DNA from: Streptomyces sp. NBC_01707
GTDB taxonomy: Bacteria > Actinomycetota > Actinomycetes > Streptomycetales > Streptomycetaceae
Assembly (NCBI RefSeq): GCF_041438805.1
Contig: NZ_CP109190.1
Coordinates: 6,262,001 to 6,326,000, forward strand
Reading direction: 5' to 3'
Length of the DNA stretch: 64,000 nt
Positions 8,606 through 17,497 of the stretch are shown here, piece by piece (within the stretch, counting starts at the first letter, position 1; every line of letters starts with the position of its first letter). The notes beneath the pieces are model-generated. The model was not told the origin of the DNA. It ran no database searches and worked only from the letters and a program-made list of their open reading frames with translations. The position numbers were made by a program, and so were the translations under genes.

Positions 8606-10000
8606 ATGGAACGGATCGAGCGGACCGAGTCGGGCGAGCCGGGCGGGGGACCTGCCGATCCCGCACGGGCACCGGGCGGCGCGGACGGGAGCTCCGGCAC
8701 GGCAGCCTCGGCTCCCGTGCGGCCCGCTCCCCTCGCCTCCTTCGCGTACACGGCCGCCGACGAGGAGAAGCGGCGTGGCGTACGCCGTATGAAGACCACG
8801 GCCACCGGCCTCCTCCTGCTTGTCGCGCTCGTGTACGTCCTCGCCACCTGGGCGAAGAACGTGGGTGTGGGCGGCTGGCCGGGCTTCGTCGCCGCGGCCG
8901 CCGAGGCGGGGATGGTGGGTGCGCTGGCCGACTGGTTCGCCGTCACGGCGCTGTTCAAACGTCCGCTCGGCCTTCCGATCCCGCACACCGCCATCATCCC
9001 TACCAAGAAGGACCAGCTCGGGGCCTCATTGGGTTCCTTCGTCGGGGAGAATTTTCTTTCGGGCGATGTCGTACGAGGCCGGATACACGCTCTCGGTATC
9101 GGCGGCCGGCTCGGCGCCTGGCTGGCGGAGCCGGAACACGCCGACCGGGTGACCGCCGAGCTGGCGACCGCGCTGCGCGGTGCGCTGACCGTCCTGCGCG
9201 ACTCCGACGTACAGGCCGTGGTCGGTGAGGCCATCACCCGGCGGGCGAACGCGGTGGAGGTCGCCCCCGGTCTCGGCAAGATGCTGGAGACGATCGTCGC
9301 GGACGGCGGCCACCGCAGGGTCGTGGACCTGCTCTGCGTACGCGCGCACGACTGGCTGATCCTGCACGGCGACTCGGTGATGGACGCGGTGCAGGGCGGG
9401 GCCCCGGGCTGGACGCCACGGTTTGTCGACAAGCGGGTGGGGGAGCGGGTCTACAAGGAGCTGCTGCGCTTCGTGACCGAGATGCGGGACATGCCGGAGC
9501 ATCCGGCGCGCTACGCGATCGACACGTTCCTGACGGACTTCGCCGCCGACCTCCAGAGCGACTCGGACACCCGGGCGCGGGTGGAGCGGCTGAAGTCGGA
9601 GATCCTGGGGCGGCGCGAGGTCCAGGACGTCATCGCGTCGGCCTGGTCGTCGGTCCGCACGATGATCATCACGGCGGCGGAGGACGAGCAGAGCGAGCTG
9701 CGGCTGCGGGCGCGCGCCTCGCTGATGTCGCTGGGGGCGCGGCTGGCGACGGACGGCCGGCTCCAGGCGAAGCTGGAGGGCTGGCTCGAGGACGCGGCGG
9801 TGTATGTCGTCACGACGTACCGTACGGAGATCACGTCGCTGATCAGTGACACGGTCGCGAGCTGGGACGCGGATCAGACGTCGAAGAAGATCGAGGCGCA
9901 CATCGGCCGTGACCTGCAGTTCATCCGAATCAACGGCACGGTGGTGGGTGCGCTGGCAGGACTGCTGATCTATTCGGTGTCGCGGGCGTTCGGCGCGTAA
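8606..10000 (+). CDS. DUF445 family membrane protein
   Basis: This 464-aa protein has an acidic, Pro/Gly-rich N-terminal leader of about 45 residues. Two membrane segments follow (TGLLLLVALVYVLATWA, and the GFVAAAAEAGMVGALADWFA region). Next comes the DUF445 hallmark ADWFAVTALFKRPLGLPIPH and the IIPTKKDQLG segment. A long helical cytoplasmic part leads to a final hydrophobic helix (GTVVGALAGLLIYSVSRAF). DUF445 (YheB/YjiN-like) proteins have no firmly established function. The ATG at 8606 was chosen because it starts the acidic leader seen in relatives; in-frame codons upstream are only Arg-rich filler. Confidence 0.88.
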   Translation: MERIERTESGEPGGGPADPARAPGGADGSSGTAASAPVRPAPLASFAYTAADEEKRRGVRRMKTTATGLLLLVALVYVLATWAKNVGVGGWPGFVAAAAEAGMVGALADWFAVTALFKRPLGLPIPHTAIIPTKKDQLGASLGSFVGENFLSGDVVRGRIHALGIGGRLGAWLAEPEHADRVTAELATALRGALTVLRDSDVQAVVGEAITRRANAVEVAPGLGKMLETIVADGGHRRVVDLLCVRAHDWLILHGDSVMDAVQGGAPGWTPRFVDKRVGERVYKELLRFVTEMRDMPEHPARYAIDTFLTDFAADLQSDSDTRARVERLKSEILGRREVQDVIASAWSSVRTMIITAAEDEQSELRLRARASLMSLGARLATDGRLQAKLEGWLEDAAVYVVTTYRTEITSLISDTVASWDADQTSKKIEAHIGRDLQFIRINGTVVGALAGLLIYSVSRAFGA

Positions 10001-10020
10001 CGGCAACGCTTGTGAGGGTT

Positions 10021-10060
10021 CCGGGTGCGTACCCGGCCTGTCGTACGGGTACGCACCCGG
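10021..10060. terminator. Strong hairpin terminator after the DUF445 gene
   Basis: A perfect 15-bp stem, 10021-10035 (CCGGGTGCGTACCCG) with 10046-10060, has a 10-nt loop. It lies 20 bp after the DUF445 stop and before the end of a convergent small gene, so it can serve both. No U-run follows, which is common in Streptomyces. Confidence 0.75.
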
Positions 10061-10139
10061 CTTACGCGGGGGAGTGCTCTTGAATACGCGCCCCGTCGCC
10101 CTCGCGTTCAGTGTTCCGCGGGCCTTGCGAAAAAATTTC

Positions 10140-10442
10140 TCAGGCGGCGCGGCGGGTGACCGCCCATGACGCGGCGGCGACCGTGCCGGCCACGGTGAAG
10201 ACGGCGGGCCAGGCGCCGAGCTTCTTGGCCAGCGGGTGCGATCCGGCGAACGCGGCGACGTACGCCGTGGTCAGAGCGGTGGCCGCGCGGGGTCCGGCCT
10301 GCCGGTTCCACTCGTACGCGGCGACGGATCCCGCGGCGGCGAGTGCGACTCCACCCAGCGGCCGCTTCTTGGTCCAACGCGCGATCGCGTATCCGCCGAC
10401 CAGTCCGCCCGCCGCAACCGCCGCTGCCGGAACCTTCGCCAT
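10140..10442 (-). CDS. Small conserved membrane protein of unknown function
   Basis: This 100-aa Ala/Gly-rich protein has three to four short hydrophobic segments (AAAVAAGGLVGGYAIA, GGVALAAAGSVAAYEW, ATALTTAYVAAFAG, PAVFTVAGTVAAASWAV) and a positively charged C-terminus RRAA. The ATG at 10442 has an SD-like GAAGG 8-9 nt upstream; a GTG three codons earlier is the alternative start. I recognise no domain. It is convergent with DUF445 and divergent from the MFS exporter across the large palindrome. Confidence 0.65.
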   Translation of the reverse strand: MAKVPAAAVAAGGLVGGYAIARWTKKRPLGGVALAAAGSVAAYEWNRQAGPRAATALTTAYVAAFAGSHPLAKKLGAWPAVFTVAGTVAAASWAVTRRAA

Positions 10443-10540
10443 AGCCGCCACCTTCGCCCTCTCGCCGGCCGGTTCTTCCCGCTGCCCGGCTCCTGTCGGC
10501 TTCCGAGGCTAACGCGACGGGCGAACCTCAGGTTGCCGGA

Positions 10541-10587
10541 GGGGGTGCACATGCGTTTACCTTGAAGGTGAACGCATGTGCACCCCC
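10541..10587. promoter_or_regulatory. 47-bp near-perfect palindrome, candidate TetR operator for the MFS/TetR pair
   Basis: Arms 10541-10563 and 10565-10587 pair at 22 of 23 positions around a single central base (10564); the one exception, 10558/10570, is a T-G wobble. The core reads ACCTTGAAGGT and the flanks GTGCACATGCGTT. It is in the intergenic space between two divergent genes, 51 bp before the MFS start, so a terminator role is unlikely. A TetR-family regulator is encoded in the same operon, and such regulators typically bind palindromes like the core. The role as operator is inferred. Confidence 0.6.
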
Positions 10588-10637
10588 CTCAGGCTTCCGC
10601 CACCCGGCACCACTGCCGAGCACCGTACGGAGAACGC

Positions 10638-12140
10638 ATGTCCGCGGACATATCCGCCCTCGACGGGGCAGCCGGGCAGCCCCGGACCCCGCACCACCCG
10701 CGCTTCGCCGTAGGCGTCCTCGCGTTCTGCGGCGTCGTCGTCGCGGTCATGCAGACGATCGTCGTCCCGCTCCTCCCGCACATCCCGGCCCTCACCGGTG
10801 CGACCCCGACCGCCGCGAGCTGGCTGGTCACCGTCACGCTCCTCACCGGCGCCGTCTTCACGCCCGTCCTGGGCCGGGTCGGCGACATGTACGGCAAGCG
10901 ACGGGTGCTCGTGGCGTCGCTCGCGGTCCTCGTGATGGGCTCGGTGCTGTGCGCGGTCAGCTCCCACATCGGCGTACTCATCACCGGCCGCGCCCTCCAG
11001 GGCGCCGCGCTCGCCGTCGTACCGCTGGGCATCAGCATCCTGCGCGACGAACTCCCGCCCGAGCGCGTCCTCTCCGCGGTAGCCCTGATGAGTTCGACGC
11101 TCGGTATCGGTGCCGCCGTCGGCCTGCCGGTCGCGGCACTCGTCGTCGAGAACTTCGACTGGCACACCATGTTCTGGGTGTCGGGCGCGATCGGCCTCAT
11201 CGACATCGTGCTGGTGCTCTGCTGCGTACCGGAGTCGCCGCTGCGCACCCGCGGCCGCTTCGACGGTGTCGGTGCGCTGGGTCTGTCCGCGGCGCTGGTC
11301 TGCCTGCTGCTCGCGGTGACGCAGGGCGCCGACTGGGGCTGGACGTCGACTCGTACGGTCGGCCTGCTCGTCGCGGCCGTGGTGGTGGCGCTGCTCTGGG
11401 GCGCGTACGAGCTCCGCGTGCCGACGCCCATGGTCGACCTGCGGGTCTCGGCCCGCCCGGCCGTCCTGCTCACCAACGTCGCCGCCCTGCTGATCGGATT
11501 CGCCTTCTACGCGAACTCACTGGTCACCGCGCAGATGGTGCAGGAACCGAAGGCGACGGGCTACGGGCTCGGCGCCTCGCTGGTCGTCAGCGGGCTGTGC
11601 CTGCTGCCGGGCGGTGTGGCGATGGTGGCGCTCTCGCCGGTGTCGGCGCGGATCTCGGCGACGTACGGGCCGAAGGTCAGCCTGGCGCTGGCGGCGGGGA
11701 TCATCGCCGTCGGCTACGCAGTGCGCTATTTCACCAGCCACAGCCTGTGGTTGATCATCGCCGGCGCGACGGTCGTCGCCTCGGGCACGGCCATCGCGTA
11801 CTCGGCGCTCCCCGCCCTGGTGATGCGCGGGGTCCCGGTCAGCGAGACGGGTGCGGCCAACGGTCTCAACACGTTGATGAGGTCGATCGGACAGGCCTTC
11901 TGCAGTGCGACGGTGGCGGCGGTCCTCGCCAACATCACCTTCCAGGCGGGCGGCCGGACGGCACCGACTCTCCACGCGTACCAGGTCGTCTTCGTGATCG
12001 CGGCGGGCGCGGCGCTGCTGGCGCTGGCGGTCACACTGTTCCTGCCCGGCAGCCGTACACCTGCGACAGGTACGGTCGGAGAGGACCGCAAGGACCGCGA
12101 AGGCGGTGCGCGGACGATCCCGATCGAGGAGGGCGCATGA
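10638..12140 (+). CDS. MFS drug exporter (DHA2-like)
   Basis: This 500-aa protein has about 14 predicted membrane helices, typical of the DHA2 drug:H+ antiporter group. Visible landmarks are the loop 2-3 motif GRVGDMYGKRRVLV (motif A) and the helix 5 region GIGAAVGLPVAALVVENFDW, which resembles the antiporter motif C. The ATG at 10638 follows GGAGAACGC closely; in-frame starts upstream fall inside the palindrome. The gene ends in an ATGA overlap with the TetR gene, so both are one operon, and the exporter is probably repressed by that TetR protein until its ligand appears. Confidence 0.88.
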   Translation: MSADISALDGAAGQPRTPHHPRFAVGVLAFCGVVVAVMQTIVVPLLPHIPALTGATPTAASWLVTVTLLTGAVFTPVLGRVGDMYGKRRVLVASLAVLVMGSVLCAVSSHIGVLITGRALQGAALAVVPLGISILRDELPPERVLSAVALMSSTLGIGAAVGLPVAALVVENFDWHTMFWVSGAIGLIDIVLVLCCVPESPLRTRGRFDGVGALGLSAALVCLLLAVTQGADWGWTSTRTVGLLVAAVVVALLWGAYELRVPTPMVDLRVSARPAVLLTNVAALLIGFAFYANSLVTAQMVQEPKATGYGLGASLVVSGLCLLPGGVAMVALSPVSARISATYGPKVSLALAAGIIAVGYAVRYFTSHSLWLIIAGATVVASGTAIAYSALPALVMRGVPVSETGAANGLNTLMRSIGQAFCSATVAAVLANITFQAGGRTAPTLHAYQVVFVIAAGAALLALAVTLFLPGSRTPATGTVGEDRKDREGGARTIPIEEGA

Positions 12141-12727
12141 GCGGCAGCGAGGCCACCGTTCCGGCCCCTTCGGCGTCCCCGGCCCCCGCCGACCAGGGCA
12201 CGGGCCGGGACGCGATCCTGCGCGCGGCACGGCGGGCGTTCACCCAGCGACCGTACGCCGAGGTGACCATCCGGGGGATCGCCGCGGACGCCGGAGTCAG
12301 CCCCTCCCTGGTCGTGAAGCACTTCGGCCGCAAGGAAGAACTCTTCAACACCGTCGCCGACTTCGGCCCGGCCGCCGAGGAACTCTTCGACGCCCCGCTC
12401 GACACGCTGGGCCGCCACATGGTGGTGACTCTCGTACGCCGCCGGCGCGAGCTGAAGTCGGACCCGCTCCTGCGCGTCGTGTTCTCCCTGGGCAACCAGG
12501 ACGAACGCTCCCTGCTGCGCGACCGCTTCCACGAGCAGGTCACCGAGGCACTGATCGCCCGCCTGCCCGGCCGTGAACGCGCCCTGCGCGCCGAGCTGAT
12601 CGCCGGTCACCTCCTCGGCCTCGGCGCCACACTGAGCCTGCACCGCGACGGCGCGGGTTCACTGGCCACCCCCGAACACCTCGCCGATCTGTACGCGCCG
12701 GCGCTCCAGACCCTGATCACGGGCTGA
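12137..12727 (+). CDS. TetR/AcrR family transcriptional regulator
   Basis: This 196-aa protein has an N-terminal TetR helix-turn-helix at about residues 24-70 (DAILRAARRAFTQRPYAEVT, then IRGIAADAGVSPSLVVKHFG with the recognition helix). An all-helical C-terminal ligand domain follows. Its start overlaps the exporter stop by 4 nt. It probably represses its own operon at the 10541-10587 palindrome. The ligand is unknown but is likely an exporter substrate. Confidence 0.92.
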   Translation: MSGSEATVPAPSASPAPADQGTGRDAILRAARRAFTQRPYAEVTIRGIAADAGVSPSLVVKHFGRKEELFNTVADFGPAAEELFDAPLDTLGRHMVVTLVRRRRELKSDPLLRVVFSLGNQDERSLLRDRFHEQVTEALIARLPGRERALRAELIAGHLLGLGATLSLHRDGAGSLATPEHLADLYAPALQTLITG

Positions 12728-12791
12728 GGCCACCGGGCACGGATGGCCGACCGTGGCGGTATGGTCTGGGCCAATCGACGAGGGGGGCCTC

Positions 12792-13370
12792 ATGTCTGTC
12801 CGTACAGCCCGTGCCCGATCCACCCGTGCCCGCGTGCGTGCCGCCGCCGGGCTGACCGTGCTGCTGGGCGCGTGTCTGATCGGCTGCAGCAGCGTGGAGA
12901 CATCGGAAGGTCCCGGGGGCGACGTTCCGTACGTGGCGCCGTCGGCGAATGAGGCAGCCGCGTCCCGGGCGGCGGAGGCGCAAGCCGAGGCGGACGCCAA
13001 GGCGTCGGCCGATGCGGAGGACGCCGCCCGTATGTCCTCGGAGAAGCCCGCGACCACGCCCCCGCAGGTCCGTGACGCGTTCGCCACCCTCCAGGCGACC
13101 CTGGACGACACCTGCACCCCGGGCGCGGGCGACTGCGCCTACGTCCTGGGCCGGGTCCACGACGAACTGGCGGGCCTGGAGGCGTCGATGAAGGCGCATC
13201 CGAAGGACCCGGGGCACTTCAAGGAGCCCGTGGCCTGGATGACCACCCTGGACAGGACGCTGAAGGGCGACACCTCCACGGAGAACCTGGAGAAGCACCG
13301 CTCCGAGCTGTTCGGCACGCGCGACCGCATCAACACGTGGATGCAGGGCCACCCGGAGGACTACCGCTGA
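12792..13370 (+). CDS. Putative lipoprotein with Ala/Glu-rich coiled region
   Basis: This 192-aa protein has an Arg-rich n-region, a hydrophobic core and the lipobox LIGC at residues 29-32, so it should be lipid-modified and exported. A long Ala/Glu/Asp/Lys-rich segment follows (about residues 55-90), probably an extended or coiled helix, and then a helical domain. Two Cys in that domain (TCTPGAGDCAYVLG) could form a disulfide. I recognise no family. It is convergent with the NmrA-like gene, with only 14 bp between stops. Confidence 0.75.
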   Translation: MSVRTARARSTRARVRAAAGLTVLLGACLIGCSSVETSEGPGGDVPYVAPSANEAAASRAAEAQAEADAKASADAEDAARMSSEKPATTPPQVRDAFATLQATLDDTCTPGAGDCAYVLGRVHDELAGLEASMKAHPKDPGHFKEPVAWMTTLDRTLKGDTSTENLEKHRSELFGTRDRINTWMQGHPEDYR

Positions 13371-13384
13371 CGGGACCGCGTCGT

Positions 13385-14116
13385 TCAGGAGAGCCAGTCG
13401 GTGTAGTGGGTGGGAGCGATACGGGCGTCGCCCTTGGCGGTGAGGACGTCGCCCCGGACGACGGCGAACATGCCGGCCGTGTCGTCGGTGACGACAGTGC
13501 GGCCGTCGGGGCGGGCGTTCAGGGTCATCCGGCCTAGTTCGTCGAGGGGGAAGACGTCGGGTCCGGCGACGTTCAGGACACCGTTCAAAGGCGTGCCGGC
13601 AGCGACTTCGGCGACAGCGTCGGAGACATCCTGTGCGGCGATCGGCTGGATCGGCGTAGAAGGCAGGCGGACGGTGTCGCCATCGGTGGTCATGGCCAGG
13701 ACCGAATCCATGAACTCCATGAACTGGGTGGCGCGGACGATCGAGTACGGGATCGACCCGGTCTTGAGGATGTTCTCCTGGAGGATCTTGGCCCGGTAGT
13801 AGTCGAGGTCCGGCACCTGTTCGATGCCGACGATCGACAGGATGACGACATGCCCCACCCCGGCCTTCCGGCAGGCGACCAGGAGGTTGTCCATCGAGGT
13901 CTGGAAGAACGCCGGGGAGGTGTCGTCGAAGGTCGGTGAATTCGTCAGGTTGACGACGACATCGACGCCGGCCACCGCTTCCTGCAGGCCCTGGCCGGTG
14001 ATGATGTCGACACCGGTGGACAGCGAGTGCGGCACGACCTCGTGTCCCGCCGCCTTCAGCTTCTTCACGACCTGCGACCCGATCCGGCCGGTACCGCCCA
14101 TCACTGCGAACTTCAT
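13385..14116 (-). CDS. NAD(P)-binding NmrA-like/SDR-type protein
   Basis: This 243-aa protein starts with the dinucleotide-binding motif FAVMGGTGRIGSQVVKKL (GxxGxxG). A short Rossmann fold follows with VVVNLTNSPTFDD, ACRKAGVGHVVILSIVG and YYRAKILQENILK. The YxxxK pair is in the atypical-SDR position of NmrA/HSCARG-like proteins. These bind NAD(P) and often act as redox sensors or as reductases on small quinone-like substrates. The substrate is not evident. A 241-bp leader separates it from the cupin gene encoded upstream of it on the same strand. Confidence 0.85.
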   Translation of the reverse strand: MKFAVMGGTGRIGSQVVKKLKAAGHEVVPHSLSTGVDIITGQGLQEAVAGVDVVVNLTNSPTFDDTSPAFFQTSMDNLLVACRKAGVGHVVILSIVGIEQVPDLDYYRAKILQENILKTGSIPYSIVRATQFMEFMDSVLAMTTDGDTVRLPSTPIQPIAAQDVSDAVAEVAAGTPLNGVLNVAGPDVFPLDELGRMTLNARPDGRTVVTDDTAGMFAVVRGDVLTAKGDARIAPTHYTDWLS

Positions 14117-14357
14117 GGGTCACCTTTCGTCGCGCACCATCGGGTGGCTCTTCGAAGCCCCGATGGCGCACCGGGGAGGGAAAGGGATCTGACAGCGAGT
14201 CCGAATCGGGGCCGGTGCCCGTCTTCGCGTCGATGCTCCGGCAACGGGGCGACGATTTCTTCATCGCCGTGACGCGATTACTCGGTGCCCGTGGTCATTG
14301 CCGTATGCCTGTCGGCTCGCCGACGTCCGTGAACCGGCGTGGACTGCACCGCCGAGG

Positions 14358-14795
14358 TCAGGCAGGCCGCGGAGCCCGCCGGTCCTTGCGCTGCGCCAGC
14401 TCCTCGTCGTCGACCAGGGTAAGCATGGGCTGGCCCGGCGCGCACATCATCGTCACGAGGAAACGGCTCCGGGAGTCCGTCCGGTTGTTTCCGTCCTGAT
14501 AGTGGATGACGTCTCCGCCCGGTTCCCAAAAAGTTTCCCCGGCCTTGATCACACGCTCCGGCTCACCTTCGAGCTCGAAGAGCATCTCCCCCTCCAGCAC
14601 GTAGCCGAAGGCCGGCCCCGAATGCCGGTGCGGAGGAGTGCCCGGATCTCCTGGGGGGAATTCGACGAGGATGGTCATCACCTCGGCCCCTGCCGGGATG
14701 GACGGCGGCTCGGCCGTCTGCAGAACGGTCAGCGCGGTCTTCCATGCATCGGACCGTGGTTTCCGACCTGTGTTCGCGGGCTCGTTGCTCGACAT
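14358..14795 (-). CDS. Small cupin-domain protein
   Basis: This 145-aa single-domain cupin has motif 1 as PPHRHSGPAFGYVLEGEM (two His and a Glu in metal-ligand positions) and motif 2 ending in PGGDVIHYQDGNN (third His). Such proteins bind a divalent metal and may act as isomerases, dioxygenases or small-molecule sensors. The substrate is unknown. The ATG at 14795 (MSSNEP) was chosen as the first one in front of conserved sequence; the long open frame upstream is Arg/Pro-rich and not coding-like. Confidence 0.85.
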   Translation of the reverse strand: MSSNEPANTGRKPRSDAWKTALTVLQTAEPPSIPAGAEVMTILVEFPPGDPGTPPHRHSGPAFGYVLEGEMLFELEGEPERVIKAGETFWEPGGDVIHYQDGNNRTDSRSRFLVTMMCAPGQPMLTLVDDEELAQRKDRRAPRPA

Positions 14796-15155
14796 GATGA
14801 AGCCTCCAGTGCCTGGGCTGCACGGACCAGCTTCGCACCGGCCCGTACGTGTCGCCTGTCGTCCGACGCGCTGCCCGGGCACCGTCCGGGGCCGGTTGTG
14901 ACGTCGTTTCGGCGAGGCCGAGGCCGCCGCAGGGGCCGCGGCATGCCGACCGGGATCAGGGCGGTGAAAAGTGGCCCGCCTTGAGCCAGGAGCCTGACAC
15001 CGCCGACAATCTCGGCGGGCCAAGGACTGTTCCGGCGCGGCCGTGCCCGGGCCGGACCAGCGGCTGTCATCGGCGCGGGTCAGGACGACCGGGACCCGCA
15101 CCCGCCGGAGCTCGATGCTGCGGCGCGCATTCACGCGGACGTCGCCGGACGTCGG
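14796..15155. other. Gene-free interval between the cupin and malic enzyme genes
   Basis: 360 bp lie between the cupin start and the malic enzyme stop, both on the minus strand. I see no convincing gene here. A repeated GACGTC (around 15138-15154) could pair into a weak hairpin after the malic enzyme stop. Otherwise I see only promoter space for the cupin gene. Confidence 0.5.
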
Positions 15156-16877
15156 TCAGGATCCTCCGGTGTCGCGGACGGCTTTGATCTCCGGGTAGAC
15201 CGGCTGCCACATGGCGTCCCGCACCAGCTTGCCGAAGCCGTCGTCGACCTCCGTGCGGGCGACGCCGTCGTGGGCCGCGGCGCGGCCGACCGCTCCCGCC
15301 ACCGCGGCGGAGGTCGCGCGCAGCGCGTCGGGCATCGGGAGGACGGGCGCGCCCGGCGTACTCCCGTCGACCTGTCCGGCCACCGCGTGCGCGGCGGCGA
15401 CGAGCATGCCGTCGGTGACGCGGGTGGCGCGGGCGAGGATGGCACCCAGGCCCAGCCCGGGGAAGATCAGCGCGTTGTTCGCCTGGCCGATCAGATACGT
15501 CACGCCCCGGTACTCGACCGGTTCGAAGGGGCTGCCGGTGGCCACCAACACCCGCCCGTCGGTCCATTTCAGCAGGTCGGCGGGGGTGGCCTCGGCCAGC
15601 GGCGTCGGATTGGACATCGGCAGGATGACCGGTCGCCGCGTGTGGGCCGCCATCTCCCGTACGACCTGCTCGGTGAAGGCACCGCCCTGACCGGAGGTGC
15701 CGATCAGCACCGTCGGCCGGACCCGGCGGACCACTTCGTCGAGGGCGACGCCACCGTGCTGCGCGTCCCGTTCCCAGCCGGCCACCTCGGCCACCGGACG
15801 GGCGTAGCGGATCTGGGCGTCGCGCAGGCCGTCCTGGTCGTCGGTCAGCAGGCCGTACCGGTCCACGGCCCAGAAGCGGCGGTCGGCCTCCTCCTCCGGC
15901 AGTCCGTCGGCCACCAGGGCGTCGCGGAACTGGTCGGCGATGCCCGTGCCGGCGCTGCCGGCGCCGAAGACGACGATGCGGTGGTCGGTCATCGCCATGC
16001 CGCTGGCCTTCGTCGCGGACAGCACGGCGGCGAGATTGACGGCACCGGTGCCCTGGATGTCGTCGTTGAAGGTGAACACCCGGTCCCGGTAGTGGTCCAG
16101 GATGCGGCGGGCGTTGGCGGTGCCGAAGTCCTCCCAGTGCAACAGCGCGTCGGGGAAGAGCCTGTTCGCGGTGGTGACGTACGCGTCGATGAAAGCGTCG
16201 TACGCCTTCTCGTCCACCCGCGGATGGCGGTTGCCCAGGTAGAGCGGGTCCTCCAGCAGCTGCTGCCGGTTGGTGCCGACGTCCAGCATGACCGCGAGTG
16301 TGCGGTTGGGGTCGACCCCGCCGGCCGCGGTGTAGACGGCGAGTTTGCCCTCGGAGATGTCGATGCCGCCGACACCCCAGTCGCCGATGCCCAGGATCGC
16401 CTCACCGTCGGTCGCCACGATCAGATCGACGTCGCCGGCCCCGAGACCGGAGCCGCGCAGCGCCTGCTCGATCTCCTCGGGGGCGTTCACGGAGAGATAG
16501 ATCCCGTGCGGGCGACGGAACTCGTAGCTGTAGCGCTCGATCGCGGTGCCGACGGTCGGGGTGTAGACGATCGGCAGCATCTCGCCGAGGTGGTCGCCGA
16601 CGAGCCGGTAGAACAGCACCTCGTTGCGGTCGTGCAGACCGGTCAGATAGACGTTCTTGGCGAGGTCGCTGGGCTGCGAACAGTACTGCGTGTAGGCGCG
16701 CACCGCCTGCTGGTCCTGGGTGAGGGACTGCGACGGCACCAGGCCCACCAGGCCCAGTGTCGCGCGCTCCTCCGGCGTGAAGGCCGTGCCGCGGTTGAGC
16801 CGTGGATCGGTGAGCACGGCCCGGCCCGTCGCGGTGGTCTCGAAGCGGTGTTCCCCGGCGATCCACTGGGTGCCCAT
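15156..16877 (-). CDS. NAD-dependent malic enzyme
   Basis: This 573-aa malic enzyme is of the large MaeA/SfcA type. Recognisable parts are the N-terminal malic domain with YTPTVGTAIERYSYEFRRP, the ATDGEAILGIGDWGVGGIDI stretch, the catalytic FNDDIQGTGAVNLAAVL region, and the NAD(P)-binding motif VVFGAGSAGTGIADQF. PMSNPTPLAEATP lies near the active site. It oxidatively decarboxylates malate to pyruvate and CO2 in the cytoplasm, linking the TCA cycle with pyruvate and NAD(P)H supply. The cofactor preference for NAD is inferred from the length class. Monocistronic, with an open leader region upstream. Confidence 0.93.
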   Translation of the reverse strand: MGTQWIAGEHRFETTATGRAVLTDPRLNRGTAFTPEERATLGLVGLVPSQSLTQDQQAVRAYTQYCSQPSDLAKNVYLTGLHDRNEVLFYRLVGDHLGEMLPIVYTPTVGTAIERYSYEFRRPHGIYLSVNAPEEIEQALRGSGLGAGDVDLIVATDGEAILGIGDWGVGGIDISEGKLAVYTAAGGVDPNRTLAVMLDVGTNRQQLLEDPLYLGNRHPRVDEKAYDAFIDAYVTTANRLFPDALLHWEDFGTANARRILDHYRDRVFTFNDDIQGTGAVNLAAVLSATKASGMAMTDHRIVVFGAGSAGTGIADQFRDALVADGLPEEEADRRFWAVDRYGLLTDDQDGLRDAQIRYARPVAEVAGWERDAQHGGVALDEVVRRVRPTVLIGTSGQGGAFTEQVVREMAAHTRRPVILPMSNPTPLAEATPADLLKWTDGRVLVATGSPFEPVEYRGVTYLIGQANNALIFPGLGLGAILARATRVTDGMLVAAAHAVAGQVDGSTPGAPVLPMPDALRATSAAVAGAVGRAAAHDGVARTEVDDGFGKLVRDAMWQPVYPEIKAVRDTGGS

Positions 16878-17497
16878 GAGCGGTCTCCCGTCGTCGGCCC
16901 TCGTCGGCGCGGTCGGATTCTGGGGTACGCGGGGCTGTGGGTGACCTCCTTGATCAGAGGATCCAGAAGGACAGGAGACGTGTGCGTGCGAAGTCCTCCA
17001 CGGGCATGCGTGCCTCCATGGGTTCCGGCCCGCGCATTGCCATGTTCCATCGGCTCACCCCAACGGCGCCACCGGAGAAAGCCGCACTCCTCCGCGCTGC
17101 AGGTTCCCCGGGTCCCCGGCGGCCCGGCGCCGCCGTCATCGCACCCCGCTCCGTGCACCGCCGTCGGCCTCCGCCGGGATCAGGCCCTCCGCGAGGGCCT
17201 TCGCATCGCCCGCCGCGGGCCCGGATTCCTCCGTCGCAGGCCCGGATTCCCCGCCGCGGGCCCGGACTCGCCGGTGCCGGGTTCTCCTCCGGGGCGACGG
17301 CCCACGGCAGACTGCCAGGTGCGGTCATCGTGCTGGGTTTCCTCTTCGAGACGTCCGACATCTCGAAGAATCAGCCGATGGCCGCCTCACATTCGGGCTC
17401 GACACTCGCCACACGGAGCAGGGATGCAACCGCAGCGACACCATCCGACCGGCTGCCCGTCCCGTATCCCGCCGGGAATGCGTCGCCCCCGTCTAGG
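16878..17497. other. 620-bp gene-free divergent region between malic enzyme and FUSC genes
   Basis: No frame here has convincing coding character on either strand. The region holds a compact hairpin (17182-17189 AGGCCCTC with 17193-17200, loop CGC) and a set of three short tandem repeats just after it. It should contain the promoters of the malic enzyme gene (leftward) and the FUSC gene (rightward). The hairpin is not next to a stop codon, so it is not obviously a terminator. Confidence 0.5.
17208..17270. repeat. Three imperfect ~20-bp tandem repeats (CGCGGGCCCGGATT type)
   Basis: The sequence CCCGGATTCC appears at 17220-17229 and 17241-17250, and CCCGGACTCG at 17261-17270, giving a spacing of 21 and 20 bp. 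Each copy is preceded by a CCGCCGCGGG-like stretch. The repeats are noncoding in appearance and could be replication slippage or protein-binding sites upstream of the FUSC gene. Confidence 0.55.

Noticed and set aside
16954..17361. A 135-codon minus-strand frame in the malic enzyme/FUSC gap.
   Set aside because: Arg/Pro/Gly-rich with no secondary-structure pattern, and it covers the tandem repeats and hairpin; more likely noncoding.
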